This document shows, in pieces, positions 52,372 through 60,342 of a stretch of 64,000 bases of DNA. The first letter of the stretch is position 1, and the number at the start of each line of letters is the position of its first letter. The notes beneath the pieces are model-generated. The model saw only the letters and a list, made by a program, of their open reading frames with translations, did no database searches and had not been told where the DNA came from. The stretch is from NCBI GenBank assembly GCA_045602425.1, contig JAZSBO010000027.1, positions 1 to 64,000 on the forward strand. The letters are read 5' to 3'. The stretch comes from RGIG9608 sp045602425 (GTDB lineage Bacteria; Bacteroidota; Bacteroidia; Bacteroidales; Paludibacteraceae). The translations under genes and the position numbers were made by a program.

Positions 52372-52719
52372 ATGTTAAATCATTACGAAACCGTTTTCAT
52401 TTTAACTCCCGTTTTGTCTGATGCACAGATGAAGGAAGCGGTACAAAAATTCAAAAACTTTTTGATTTCTGAGGGAGCAGAGATTGAGAATGAAGAGAAT
52501 ATGGGTTTGCGTAAATTGGCTTATCCTATTCAGAAAAAATCGACGGGTTTTTATATATTGTTCCAATTTAAGGCTGAGCCTTCTGTAATTGAGAAGTTGG
52601 AAGTACAATATCGCCGCGATGAGTGTGTAATTCGTTTCTTGACATTCCGTTTGGATAAATATGCATTGGAGTATGCTGAGAAAAGAAAAAGTTTAAAATC
52701 AAAAGAAAAGGAGAATTAA
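52372..52719 (+). CDS. rpsF: 30S ribosomal protein S6
   Basis: 115 residues from the ATG at 52372 (MLNHYETVFILTPVLSDAQ). S6 binds the central domain of 16S rRNA together with S18. GLRKLAYPIQKKSTGFY and YRRDECVIRFLTFRLD are family blocks. rpsR follows after 3 bases. The 5' leader is short and I saw no clear S6-S18 binding structure in it. Confidence 0.98.
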   Translation: MLNHYETVFILTPVLSDAQMKEAVQKFKNFLISEGAEIENEENMGLRKLAYPIQKKSTGFYILFQFKAEPSVIEKLEVQYRRDECVIRFLTFRLDKYALEYAEKRKSLKSKEKEN

Positions 52720-52722
52720 TTT

Positions 52723-52992
52723 ATGGCAGCAGAAAATCAAGATATTCGTTATTTAACACCAGTTTCGGTTGATACGAAAAAGAAAAAATATTGTCGTTTC
52801 AAAAAAAGCGGAATTAAATACATTGATTATAAAGATCCTGAGTTTTTAAAAAAATTCTTGAATGAACAAGGGAAAATCCTTCCTCGTCGTTTGACGGGAA
52901 CTTCGTTGAAATATCAACGTAAAGTTGCTCAGGCAGTTAAAAGAGCACGCCATTTGGCATTGCTTCCATATGTAACAGATATGATGAAATAA
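52723..52992 (+). CDS. rpsR: 30S ribosomal protein S18
   Basis: 89 residues. S18 is the partner of S6 in the small-subunit platform. KKKKYCRFKKSGIKYIDYKD, then the basic ILPRRLTGTSLKYQRKVAQA, is the S18 core. The single Cys at the start suggests a Zn-free form. It sits between rpsF and rplI in the standard order. Confidence 0.98.
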   Translation: MAAENQDIRYLTPVSVDTKKKKYCRFKKSGIKYIDYKDPEFLKKFLNEQGKILPRRLTGTSLKYQRKVAQAVKRARHLALLPYVTDMMK

Positions 52993-53010
52993 AACAAGGG
53001 AGGAATAATT

Positions 53011-53454
53011 ATGCAAGTTATATTAAAAGAAGATATTCATAATTTAGGATATAAAGACGATATCGTAACGGTAAAAGATGGCTTTGGTCGCAATTATTTG
53101 ATTCCTCAAGGCAAGGCTGTTATTGCATCGGAATCTGCAAAAAAGGTTTTAGCTGAAAATTTAAAACAAAGAGCTCATAAATTGGCAAAAATTAAAGCTG
53201 AGGCAGAAGAGTTGGCAGCTAAAATCGAAGGCATAGTTTTGACTATTGGTGCAAAAACAAGTGCAACAGGTACTATTTTTGGTTCTGTAAATTCAATTCA
53301 AGTAGCCGAAGAGTTGTCTAAAAAAGGTTTTGATATCGATAGGAAAATTATTTTAATTAAAGATTCTATTAAAGAAATTGGTACATATAAAGCGGTTGTA
53401 AAATTGCACAAAGAAGTGTCTGCAACTATTTCGCTTGAAGTTGTATCGGAGTAA
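53011..53454 (+). CDS. rplI: 50S ribosomal protein L9
   Basis: 147 residues. The N-terminal rRNA-binding domain reads MQVILKEDIHNLGYKDDIVT, then the GRNYLIPQGKAV loop. A long connecting helix rich in K, A and E follows, and the C-terminal domain has TGTIFGSVNSIQVAEEL. It is the last gene of the operon. A terminator follows at 53475. A GGGAGG-like run shortly before the ATG is one of the few Shine-Dalgarno-like sites here. Confidence 0.98.
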   Translation: MQVILKEDIHNLGYKDDIVTVKDGFGRNYLIPQGKAVIASESAKKVLAENLKQRAHKLAKIKAEAEELAAKIEGIVLTIGAKTSATGTIFGSVNSIQVAEELSKKGFDIDRKIILIKDSIKEIGTYKAVVKLHKEVSATISLEVVSE

Positions 53455-53474
53455 TTTGGTGATAAAAAAGAAGG

Positions 53475-53512
53475 AAAGAATCAGGACTATTTTTGTATGA
53501 TTCTTTTTTTCT
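53475..53512 (+). terminator. intrinsic terminator of the rpsF operon
   Basis: AAAGAATCA (53475-53483) pairs with TGATTCTTT (53498-53506), followed by a T run. It lies 20 bases after the rplI stop. Confidence 0.9.
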
Positions 53513-53550
53513 TTTTTGTGTTTTATACAAATAAAAATAGATAGCTGTTA

Positions 53551-53928
53551 ATGAAGAAAATAGTTGTAACAGAAAATGCACCTAAAGCAATTGGACCTTA
53601 TAGTCAAGCTGTTGAAAAGAATGGAATGTTATTTCTGTCAGGTCAGATTCCTCTTGATCCATTAACGGGTGAAATTGTGGGAGAAACTGCTGAGGAGCAA
53701 GCAAAGCAAATTCTTAAAAATATGTCTGCAATTTTGTCTGCTGCAGGATATTCGTTTGATGATATTGTAAAAACAACTATTTTTCTTACAAATATGAATG
53801 ATTTTTCAAACGTAAATACGGTTTATAGTTCATCTTTTAATAAAGATTTCCCTGCACGTTCGGCTGTTGCTGTAACAGCGTTGCCTAAAGGTGTTTTAGT
53901 TGAAATTGAAGCTATTGCAATGAAGTAA
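53551..53928 (+). CDS. ridA: RidA-family enamine/imine deaminase
   Basis: 125 residues, full length. RidA removes reactive 2-aminoacrylate formed by PLP enzymes. APKAIGPYSQAV, FLSGQIPLDPLTGEIV and the end PARSAVAVTALPKGVLVEIE, with the substrate-binding Arg, are the family signature. It forms a trimer in known members. The S9 peptidase gene follows after 1 base, suggesting a shared transcript. Confidence 0.96.
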   Translation: MKKIVVTENAPKAIGPYSQAVEKNGMLFLSGQIPLDPLTGEIVGETAEEQAKQILKNMSAILSAAGYSFDDIVKTTIFLTNMNDFSNVNTVYSSSFNKDFPARSAVAVTALPKGVLVEIEAIAMK

Positions 53929-53929
53929 G

Positions 53930-56014
53930 ATGATGAAAAAATTTTTGTTATTAATTTTGGTCTTTCTTTTGTCATGTTCTCGTGAACATGCTGTTATTGA
54001 TAAATCTGAAATGGAAATAAAAGATGGCATTTTGACTCCAGAAATACTTTGGTCATTTGGGCGATTAGGTGATGTTTCTATTGCTCCTGATGGAGAAAAC
54101 CTTGTATATGGAGTTACGTATTTTGATATTAAAGAAAACAAAAGTAACAGAGAACTTTTTGTTTTAAATATAAAAAATAATAAGACCACTCGAATAACAA
54201 AATCTTCGGAAAAAGAAATTGCTGCAAAATGGGTAAAAAATGGTTCGAAAATAGCATTTTTAGTACCGAGAGAAGGTACAATGCAAATTTGGGAGATGAA
54301 TAGTGATGGTTCGGGTCGTAAATGCATTTCTAATGTCGCAAATGGCGTTTCTGATTTTTTATATTCTCCAAATGGGACTCAAATTCTTTATATTTCTGAT
54401 GTAAAATACGGGACAACTATTCGTGATAAATATCCTGATTTAGATAAATCAAGTGGGGTGATTATTAACGACTTAATGTACAAACATTGGGATGAATGGG
54501 TTACAACAATTCCACATCCTTTTTTGGCAGATTTTGATGGTGAAAATTTGACAAATGTTCGTGATTTATTGCAAGATGAACCTTATGAGTGTCCAATGAA
54601 ACCTTTTGGAGGAATAGAGCAACTTGCATTTTCGCCAGATGGGAAATACATTGCATATACTTGTCGTAAAAAGACGGGTTTAGCTTATAGCATATCTACC
54701 GATTCTGATATTTTTCTCTATGATATTGAGAATCAAACAGTAAAAAATCTTTGTAAGGATTTCAATTCGGAAGACGCAAATCAAGGTTATGATATAAATC
54801 CTGCATTTTCACCAGACGGAAATTATCTTGCTTGGCTTAGCATGAAACATGATGGATATGAAAGCGATAAAAATCGTTTATATATCATGAACTTAAAAAC
54901 ATTTGAGAAACAAGATTATACAAAATCTTTTGATCAGAGTGTTGGTTCTTTTACTTGGTCAAATGATGGTCAAGAATTGTTTTTTGTAAGTTGTTGGCAT
55001 GGTACAACTCAAATTTATTCTTTAAGGTTTGCTGATGCATCAATTGAACAATTGACAGAAGGATTGCATGATTATGAGTTTGTGGCCGATGCTGGAGATC
55101 TTCTTGTTGGAGTTCGCCATTCGATGAGTACGCCAAATGAAATTTTTTCGGTAAATAAAAAAACAGGAGAACAGACTCAACTCTCTTTTGAAAATCAATC
55201 ATTGCTTTCTCAATTGAATATGGGACGAGTTGAAGAACGTTGGGTAGAAACTTCAGATAAGAAGCAAATGTTGGTTTGGGTCGTTTATCCACCTAATTTT
55301 GATATAACGAAAAAATATCCTACGTTGTTGTACTGTCAAGGAGGTCCTCAAAGTCCTGTTAGTCAGTTTTGGAGTTATCGATGGAATTTACAGATAATGG
55401 CTGCAAATGGTTATATTGTAGTTGCACCAAACAGAAGAGGTCTTGACGGATTTGGTTCAGAATGGAATGCTGCAATTAGCGGCGATTACGGTGGCCAGTG
55501 TATGACAGATTTACTTACAGCAATAGATGATTTTAGTAAAGAACCCTTTGTTGATAAGGAACGGTTAGGTTGTGTAGGAGCGAGTTTTGGTGGTTATTCT
55601 GTTTATTGGTTAGCAGGTAATCATAATAAACGCTTTAAAGCATTTATTGCTCATGATGGTATCTTTAATATGGAACAACAGTATCTTGAAACCGAAGAGA
55701 TGTGGTTTGCAAATTGGGATATGGGCGGTGCTTATTGGGAAAAAGATAATAGAATTGCACAACGAACATTTGCGAATTCTCCTCATCGTTTTGTTGATAA
55801 ATGGGATACGCCAATTTTGTGTATTCATGGTGAGAAAGATTACCGAATTTTAGCATCGCAAGGTATGTCAGCATTTAATGCAGCTATATTGAGAGGAGTC
55901 CCTGCTGAATTATTGATATTCCCGGACGAGAATCACTGGGTATTGCAACCGCAAAATGGAATTTTGTGGCAAAGAACATTCTTTGAATGGCTTGATAAAT
56001 GGCTAAAAAAATGA
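53930..56014 (+). CDS. S9-family prolyl oligopeptidase-type peptidase, lipoprotein
   Basis: 694 residues. MMKKFLLLILVFLLSC is a lipoprotein signal (Cys at 16). A beta-propeller part with WD40/TolB-like repeats runs from about 40 to 420 (for example APDGENLVYGVTYFD, SPDGKYIAYTCRKK, SPDGNYLAWLSMKHDG). An alpha/beta-hydrolase domain follows (about 430-694). The catalytic triad is visible: Ser in CVGASFGGYSVYW, Asp in HGEKDYRI and His in PDENHWVLQ. It likely cleaves peptides in the periplasm or at the surface. The next gene overlaps its stop as ATGA. Confidence 0.93.
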   Translation: MMKKFLLLILVFLLSCSREHAVIDKSEMEIKDGILTPEILWSFGRLGDVSIAPDGENLVYGVTYFDIKENKSNRELFVLNIKNNKTTRITKSSEKEIAAKWVKNGSKIAFLVPREGTMQIWEMNSDGSGRKCISNVANGVSDFLYSPNGTQILYISDVKYGTTIRDKYPDLDKSSGVIINDLMYKHWDEWVTTIPHPFLADFDGENLTNVRDLLQDEPYECPMKPFGGIEQLAFSPDGKYIAYTCRKKTGLAYSISTDSDIFLYDIENQTVKNLCKDFNSEDANQGYDINPAFSPDGNYLAWLSMKHDGYESDKNRLYIMNLKTFEKQDYTKSFDQSVGSFTWSNDGQELFFVSCWHGTTQIYSLRFADASIEQLTEGLHDYEFVADAGDLLVGVRHSMSTPNEIFSVNKKTGEQTQLSFENQSLLSQLNMGRVEERWVETSDKKQMLVWVVYPPNFDITKKYPTLLYCQGGPQSPVSQFWSYRWNLQIMAANGYIVVAPNRRGLDGFGSEWNAAISGDYGGQCMTDLLTAIDDFSKEPFVDKERLGCVGASFGGYSVYWLAGNHNKRFKAFIAHDGIFNMEQQYLETEEMWFANWDMGGAYWEKDNRIAQRTFANSPHRFVDKWDTPILCIHGEKDYRILASQGMSAFNAAILRGVPAELLIFPDENHWVLQPQNGILWQRTFFEWLDKWLKK

Positions 56015-56787
56015 GGTATTTGTTATTAATATCATTGTTGTTTTGTTGTACTATAGGTGCTTCTTCTCAAAAGCAGGGAAAACCCAAGAAACTCGAATTT
56101 ACAATAGAAGGAGTTACTTTTGAGATGATATTGGTAGAAGGAGGACGATTTATGATGGGTACAGAAACGGAGAGTGATGTTGATTGTTACGAAGATGAAT
56201 CTCCTATACATAGGGTTACGTTGGCAGATTTTTATATTGGTAAATTGGAAGTTACACAAGAATTATGGCGTGCGGTTATGCATTACAATCCAAGTCATTA
56301 TCGAGGTTATAAAAATCCTGTTGAAAATATCTCGTGGGAAGATTGTCAGTTGTTTATCAATCGTCTAAATAGATTGCTGGGTCAAAATTTTCGATTGCCA
56401 ACAGAGGCTGAGTGGGAATATGCTGCTCGAGGAGGTAAATATAGTATGGGTTATAAATATAGTGGGAGTAACAATCTTGATGAGGTTGCTTGGTATGAAA
56501 ATACTACAAAAGATATAAAACATCACTGTCGGGTAGGGACAAAAAAACCTAACGAATTGGGTATTTACGATATGAGCGGGAATGTTTGGGAGTGGTGTCA
56601 AGACTTTTATGATGTGTATGAGAGTTATCCATTGACAAATCCTATCGAAGCTACGGGTGTATATAAAGTTCTACGAGGTGGTTGTAATAAGGGCGTTGCT
56701 CGTAGTTGTCGCGTAACAAACAGAAGTTCTAATATGCCTGAGTTTAGAGGTGTTTATTATGGTTTTAGGTTAGCTATTTATCAATAA
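56011..56787 (+). CDS. SUMF1/FGE-sulfatase-domain secreted protein
   Basis: 258 residues from the ATG at 56011, which overlaps the peptidase stop; an ATG four codons upstream is also open. The signal peptide is MRYLLLISLLFCCTIGASSQ. The rest is a formylglycine-generating-enzyme-like domain: FEMILVEGGRFMMGT, PIHRVTLADFYIGKLEVT, FRLPTEAEWEYAARGG, ELGIYDMSGNVWEWCQDFY and VLRGGCNKGVARSCRVTNR. The two catalytic Cys of true FGE are not evident at the expected place, so it is likely a binding or structural variant. It is followed 15 bases later by a related gene. Confidence 0.87.
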   Translation: MRYLLLISLLFCCTIGASSQKQGKPKKLEFTIEGVTFEMILVEGGRFMMGTETESDVDCYEDESPIHRVTLADFYIGKLEVTQELWRAVMHYNPSHYRGYKNPVENISWEDCQLFINRLNRLLGQNFRLPTEAEWEYAARGGKYSMGYKYSGSNNLDEVAWYENTTKDIKHHCRVGTKKPNELGIYDMSGNVWEWCQDFYDVYESYPLTNPIEATGVYKVLRGGCNKGVARSCRVTNRSSNMPEFRGVYYGFRLAIYQ

Positions 56788-56802
56788 TTTTAAAATAAGA
56801 AT

Positions 56803-57696
56803 ATGAAAAAAAATGTATTGACATTGCTTGTTGCTTTTTGTACGTGTTTACCAATAAGTGCAGAAGAGTTGTGTAACTATGTAGAAAACGAGTCGTCTTT
56901 AGACATAAATATGGTTTATGTTGAAGGTGGAACTTTTCTCATGGGAACTAACAAAGATAAGTATCGAGAAATTGATGAAGAGAATGTTCATTTAGTAAAA
57001 TTAGATGATTTTTATATTGGGAAAACTGAAATCACGATTGCTCAATTTGCAAAATTTGTTGAAGAAACAAATTACAAAACAGATGCAGAAATAAAAGGTC
57101 GATCGTATATTTGGGATGATGAAAAAGCTTTAATGGTTGAAAAAGAAAATGTAAATTGGCGATGTAATGAACTTGGTGAACTTATCAATGAAAATGATTA
57201 CTCTTATTATCCGGTAGTTTATATTAGTTGGCAAGATGCAACAGCATTTTGTAATTGGTTGTCAGAGAAAACGGGGAAAAAATATTCACTCCCGACTGAA
57301 GCACAATGGGAATATGCTGCTCGAGGTGGAAAGTATAGTAAAGGCTACATGTATAGCGGTAGTAATAAAATAAAGAAAGTTGCTTGGTATTGGGACGATA
57401 GCCAAAGAGAAGAGCACCCTGTTTCTAATTTATTGCCTAATGAATTAGGTATCCATGATATGAGTGGAAATGTTTATGAGTGGTGTTATGATTGGTACGA
57501 GGCAACATATTCTACCGAAAATCAAGAGAATCCTGAAGGACCTGAAAATGAAAAATCAAAGTTATTCCGTAGAGTAATTCGTGGAGGTAGTTGGGCAACA
57601 ACAAAAAATTTCTGTCGCGTAACAAATCGTGATAGTGGAAATCCGAATTTAGGAACAAGTACAAGTGGTTTTCGTATAGTCTGTCGTTTAAAATAA
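56803..57696 (+). CDS. second SUMF1/FGE-sulfatase-domain secreted protein
   Basis: 297 residues. The signal peptide is MKKNVLTLLVAFCTCLPISA. The SUMF1-like domain includes NMVYVEGGTFLMGTN, DDFYIGKTEITIAQFAKFVE, PVVYISWQDATAFCNWLSEK, YSLPTEAQWEYAARGGKYS, ELGIHDMSGNVYEWCYDWY and VIRGGSWATTKNFCRVTNRD. It is a paralogue of the preceding gene, with an extra loop around 90-120. The two genes and the S9 peptidase appear to form one operon. The function is unknown. Confidence 0.87.
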   Translation: MKKNVLTLLVAFCTCLPISAEELCNYVENESSLDINMVYVEGGTFLMGTNKDKYREIDEENVHLVKLDDFYIGKTEITIAQFAKFVEETNYKTDAEIKGRSYIWDDEKALMVEKENVNWRCNELGELINENDYSYYPVVYISWQDATAFCNWLSEKTGKKYSLPTEAQWEYAARGGKYSKGYMYSGSNKIKKVAWYWDDSQREEHPVSNLLPNELGIHDMSGNVYEWCYDWYEATYSTENQENPEGPENEKSKLFRRVIRGGSWATTKNFCRVTNRDSGNPNLGTSTSGFRIVCRLK

Positions 57697-57720
57697 TATA
57701 AGAAAGATGAGATTTGAAGT

Positions 57721-57757
57721 AAACCCCAAAGTTTGGACAAAAAACTTTGGGGTTTAT
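57721..57757. terminator. intrinsic terminator between SUMF1 pair and MBL gene
   Basis: AAACCCCAAAGTTT (57721-57734) pairs perfectly with AAACTTTGGGGTTT (57742-57755). It is a strong 14-base stem with A/T flanks and can serve both convergent units. Confidence 0.9.
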
Positions 57758-57801
57758 TTATGCGTAAGAAACACGATCACCAAGCATTAGCTAAACTTTT
57801 G

Positions 57802-58593
57802 TTATAAAATATATAATTCAGATGGGTTGAGTCTGTCAAGTGGAGTTAAAAAGTGTGGCGTAATATTTTTACTTTGCAATTTGTTAAAAATAGTTTGATA
57901 GGCTAATTGAGGAGTATTATTTTCTGCACTCAAGTGGCACAAAAAAATGTATTTAAGGTTTTCGTTCCAGTTCTCGGCAAGAAATTCGGCTGTTGTACGA
58001 TTACTGAGATGTCCCTTAAGTCCTTTTACTCGATTTTTTAGAATTAGAGGATAAGGACCTTTTTCTAACATATATTCATCATAATTAGCTTCTATTACCA
58101 AATAATTGGACTTAATAATTTGTTGACCTGCAACGTCGTTTATGTATCCTAAATCAGTAGCAATGGTGAAATGCTTATCGTGAAAGCTGAATGTAAATCC
58201 AATACATTCAGATGAATCATGAGAAACCTGAAAAGGTAGAATGGAGAAATCTTCTAAAGATAAGATTTCGTTTTTATGAATAAAGTTACAAAATGTAGGT
58301 GGATTTTTTACATTTCTATTTCGTTGCATGCCGTAAAAAATTCTTTTTGTGGTAAAAACAGGTATTCCATATTTTGAATTTAGAGTTCCTGCGTATTTCA
58401 CATGATCAGTATGATCGTGTGTAATAAATATACCTTTAATATTAGAGAGTAAAATATTGTATTTTCTTAAGTATTTTTTTACTCTAATCGATGAAATGCC
58501 AGCATCAATTAAAAATCCATATTCATTTGTACCAATATAATAACAATTACCACTACTTCCACTTCCTAAACTTAAAAAATAAAGATTTTCCAT
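57802..58593 (-). CDS. MBL-fold hydrolase, YycJ/WalJ-like
   Basis: 263 residues. LGSGSSGNCYYIG at the N-terminus and the zinc motif FITHDHTDHVKYAG are typical of the YycJ/WalJ group. TDLGYIN, KGHLSNRTTAEFL and LCHLSAENNTPQLA follow. Members have been linked to cell-wall and DNA-repair phenotypes in other phyla; the exact activity is unknown. It is the third gene after folP and cdaA on the minus strand, 18 bases after cdaA. It has no signal peptide. Confidence 0.9.
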   Translation of the reverse strand: MENLYFLSLGSGSSGNCYYIGTNEYGFLIDAGISSIRVKKYLRKYNILLSNIKGIFITHDHTDHVKYAGTLNSKYGIPVFTTKRIFYGMQRNRNVKNPPTFCNFIHKNEILSLEDFSILPFQVSHDSSECIGFTFSFHDKHFTIATDLGYINDVAGQQIIKSNYLVIEANYDEYMLEKGPYPLILKNRVKGLKGHLSNRTTAEFLAENWNENLKYIFLCHLSAENNTPQLAYQTIFNKLQSKNITPHFLTPLDRLNPSELYIL

Positions 58594-58611
58594 AGATATA
58601 GGAATATTATA

Positions 58612-59382
58612 TTATAGGATTTTGTTGGATAATCTTGTTTTCAATTGTTCAGCAGTTAATGGCGTAGTCCATTTACCATTGAAAGACATAGTTACATTCC
58701 CACTTTCCTCTGATACGATGATTGCTATAGCATCGGTACGCTCTGTAAGACCTATTGCTGCACGATGTCGAAGACCAAAATGATTTGGGATATTCAGATT
58801 TTGGGAAATAGGAAGTATGCAACGTGCTGCAAAAATTCGTTCTTCGGATATGATAACAGCACCATCGTGCAAAGGGCTATTTTTGAAGAACAGACATTCT
58901 AAAAGTTGTGCATTAATATCAGCATTGATAGTTTCTCCTGTTTCTATAAAATCCCATAATTTATTATTTCTCTCAATAATAATAAGAGCACCTGTTTTTT
59001 CTTTCGACATTTTTTGACAAGCCATTATCAATGGCATAATGGGGAATGAGTTTTGGTTATTTTCTTTTTTTAAGAATATTTTTTTGAATTTTTCAATAAT
59101 TTTTATGTCTTTCCCTGAACCTATCCTGAATAAAAATCTTCGAATTTCATTTTGAAATATGACAATTAAACCAATGGCTCCTACACTTACTACACGGTTA
59201 AGAATAGAACCTAATAATTCCATTTTTAATACGTATTCGACTAAAAACCATATAATTATAAAAGCCATTACTCCTATAAATATTTTTACGGTACCAGTTC
59301 CTTTCATTAATTTATAAGTCTGATACATTAAAAATGCAACTAACAAAATGTCGATAATATCTTTTATTCCTATTCCTTCCAT
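58612..59382 (-). CDS. cdaA: diadenylate cyclase CdaA
   Basis: 256 residues. Three N-terminal membrane segments (about 8-25, 32-52 and 60-78) precede a DAC domain. LHDGAVIIS is the DGA motif and GLRHRAAIG the RHR motif, both needed for activity. It makes the second messenger c-di-AMP from two ATP, linked to cell-wall and potassium balance in other bacteria. The usual Firmicutes partner genes (ybbR, glmM) are not beside it. It starts 2 bases after the folP stop, an arrangement common in Bacteroidota. Confidence 0.95.
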   Translation of the reverse strand: MEGIGIKDIIDILLVAFLMYQTYKLMKGTGTVKIFIGVMAFIIIWFLVEYVLKMELLGSILNRVVSVGAIGLIVIFQNEIRRFLFRIGSGKDIKIIEKFKKIFLKKENNQNSFPIMPLIMACQKMSKEKTGALIIIERNNKLWDFIETGETINADINAQLLECLFFKNSPLHDGAVIISEERIFAARCILPISQNLNIPNHFGLRHRAAIGLTERTDAIAIIVSEESGNVTMSFNGKWTTPLTAEQLKTRLSNKIL

Positions 59383-59384
59383 TT

Positions 59385-60203
59385 TTATGCGTTATTGTAA
59401 GTTCTAAATAATTTTATTGTTTCGGTAGCTTCTTGTACATCGTGGACCCTTAATATGTTTGCTCCTTGAGCCAAAGCTAATGTATTTAAAACAGTTGTGC
59501 CGTTTAAAGCATTTTCTGGTGCTTTATCTATAACTTTCCAAATCATAGATTTTCTAGAAAGTCCAACCAATAAAGGGAAACCCCATTTTTTAAAAATGTG
59601 AAGATTCTTTAAAAGTGTATAGTTTTGCTCTGTTGTTTTGGCGAATCCAAATCCTGGATCAATAATTATATTTTTGAAACCGATTTCTGTGAGCATTTTT
59701 ATTTTCTCTTCAAAGAAAACAAGCATCTCTTCTATTAAATTTTTGTAAGTTGCATTTTCTTTAAGATGCATTGTTTGTAGTGTTCCTTTTATATGTGTTA
59801 GGATGTAATCTTTTTGATAATTTGCTACAATGTTGTACATATTTTTATCAAAAGTACCTCCAGAAATGTCGTTAATAATATCAATGTCAAATTTTTTTAT
59901 ACACTCTTCTGCTACTTCAGCTCGAAAGGTATCTATAGAGATTTTAATTTGAGGAAAAGTCTCTTTTATTATTTGTAATGCAGGAATAATTCGATTTAAT
60001 TCTTCTTCCTTTGATATAAAGATACCATTTGGGCGAGAAGAAAATGCTCCTACATCAAGAATGTCAACATCTTCTTTTTTTAAAATATCAAGTTGTTTTT
60101 TTAAAGCTATTTCATCAAAAGAACAACTTTTTTTATAAAAAGAATCTGGCGTTATATTTATAATCGCCATAATAGAATGCTCTTTATTTATAGGCATTTC
60201 CAT
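59385..60203 (-). CDS. folP: dihydropteroate synthase
   Basis: 272 residues, a TIM barrel. It joins p-aminobenzoate to the pterin diphosphate in folate synthesis and is the sulfonamide target. Motifs are SIMAIINITPDSFYKKS, DVGAFSSRPNG, ISIDTFRAEVAEE, IINDISGG, IIDPGFGFAKT and GLSRKSMI. All pterin and PABA contacts that I know by pattern are present. The gene starts the unit folP-cdaA-MBL and is divergent from gldJ. Confidence 0.96.
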   Translation of the reverse strand: MEMPINKEHSIMAIINITPDSFYKKSCSFDEIALKKQLDILKKEDVDILDVGAFSSRPNGIFISKEEELNRIIPALQIIKETFPQIKISIDTFRAEVAEECIKKFDIDIINDISGGTFDKNMYNIVANYQKDYILTHIKGTLQTMHLKENATYKNLIEEMLVFFEEKIKMLTEIGFKNIIIDPGFGFAKTTEQNYTLLKNLHIFKKWGFPLLVGLSRKSMIWKVIDKAPENALNGTTVLNTLALAQGANILRVHDVQEATETIKLFRTYNNA

Positions 60204-60296
60204 CGTTTTAAGTTATTATTTATTGCAAAAATATAGATTAAACTCTATTTATTTTGTTTTTAATTCAAAAAAATATTCGGATTAAAAATAAAGTTT

Positions 60297-60304
60297 TATA
60301 TTTG
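60297..60304 (+). promoter_or_regulatory. -7 promoter element of the GldJ-like gene
   Basis: TATATTTG fits TAnnTTTG and lies 38 bases before the ATG at 60343. Confidence 0.55.
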
Positions 60305-60342
60305 CAACTAAATTTTGATCCAATGTTTAATTGCAAAAGAGT

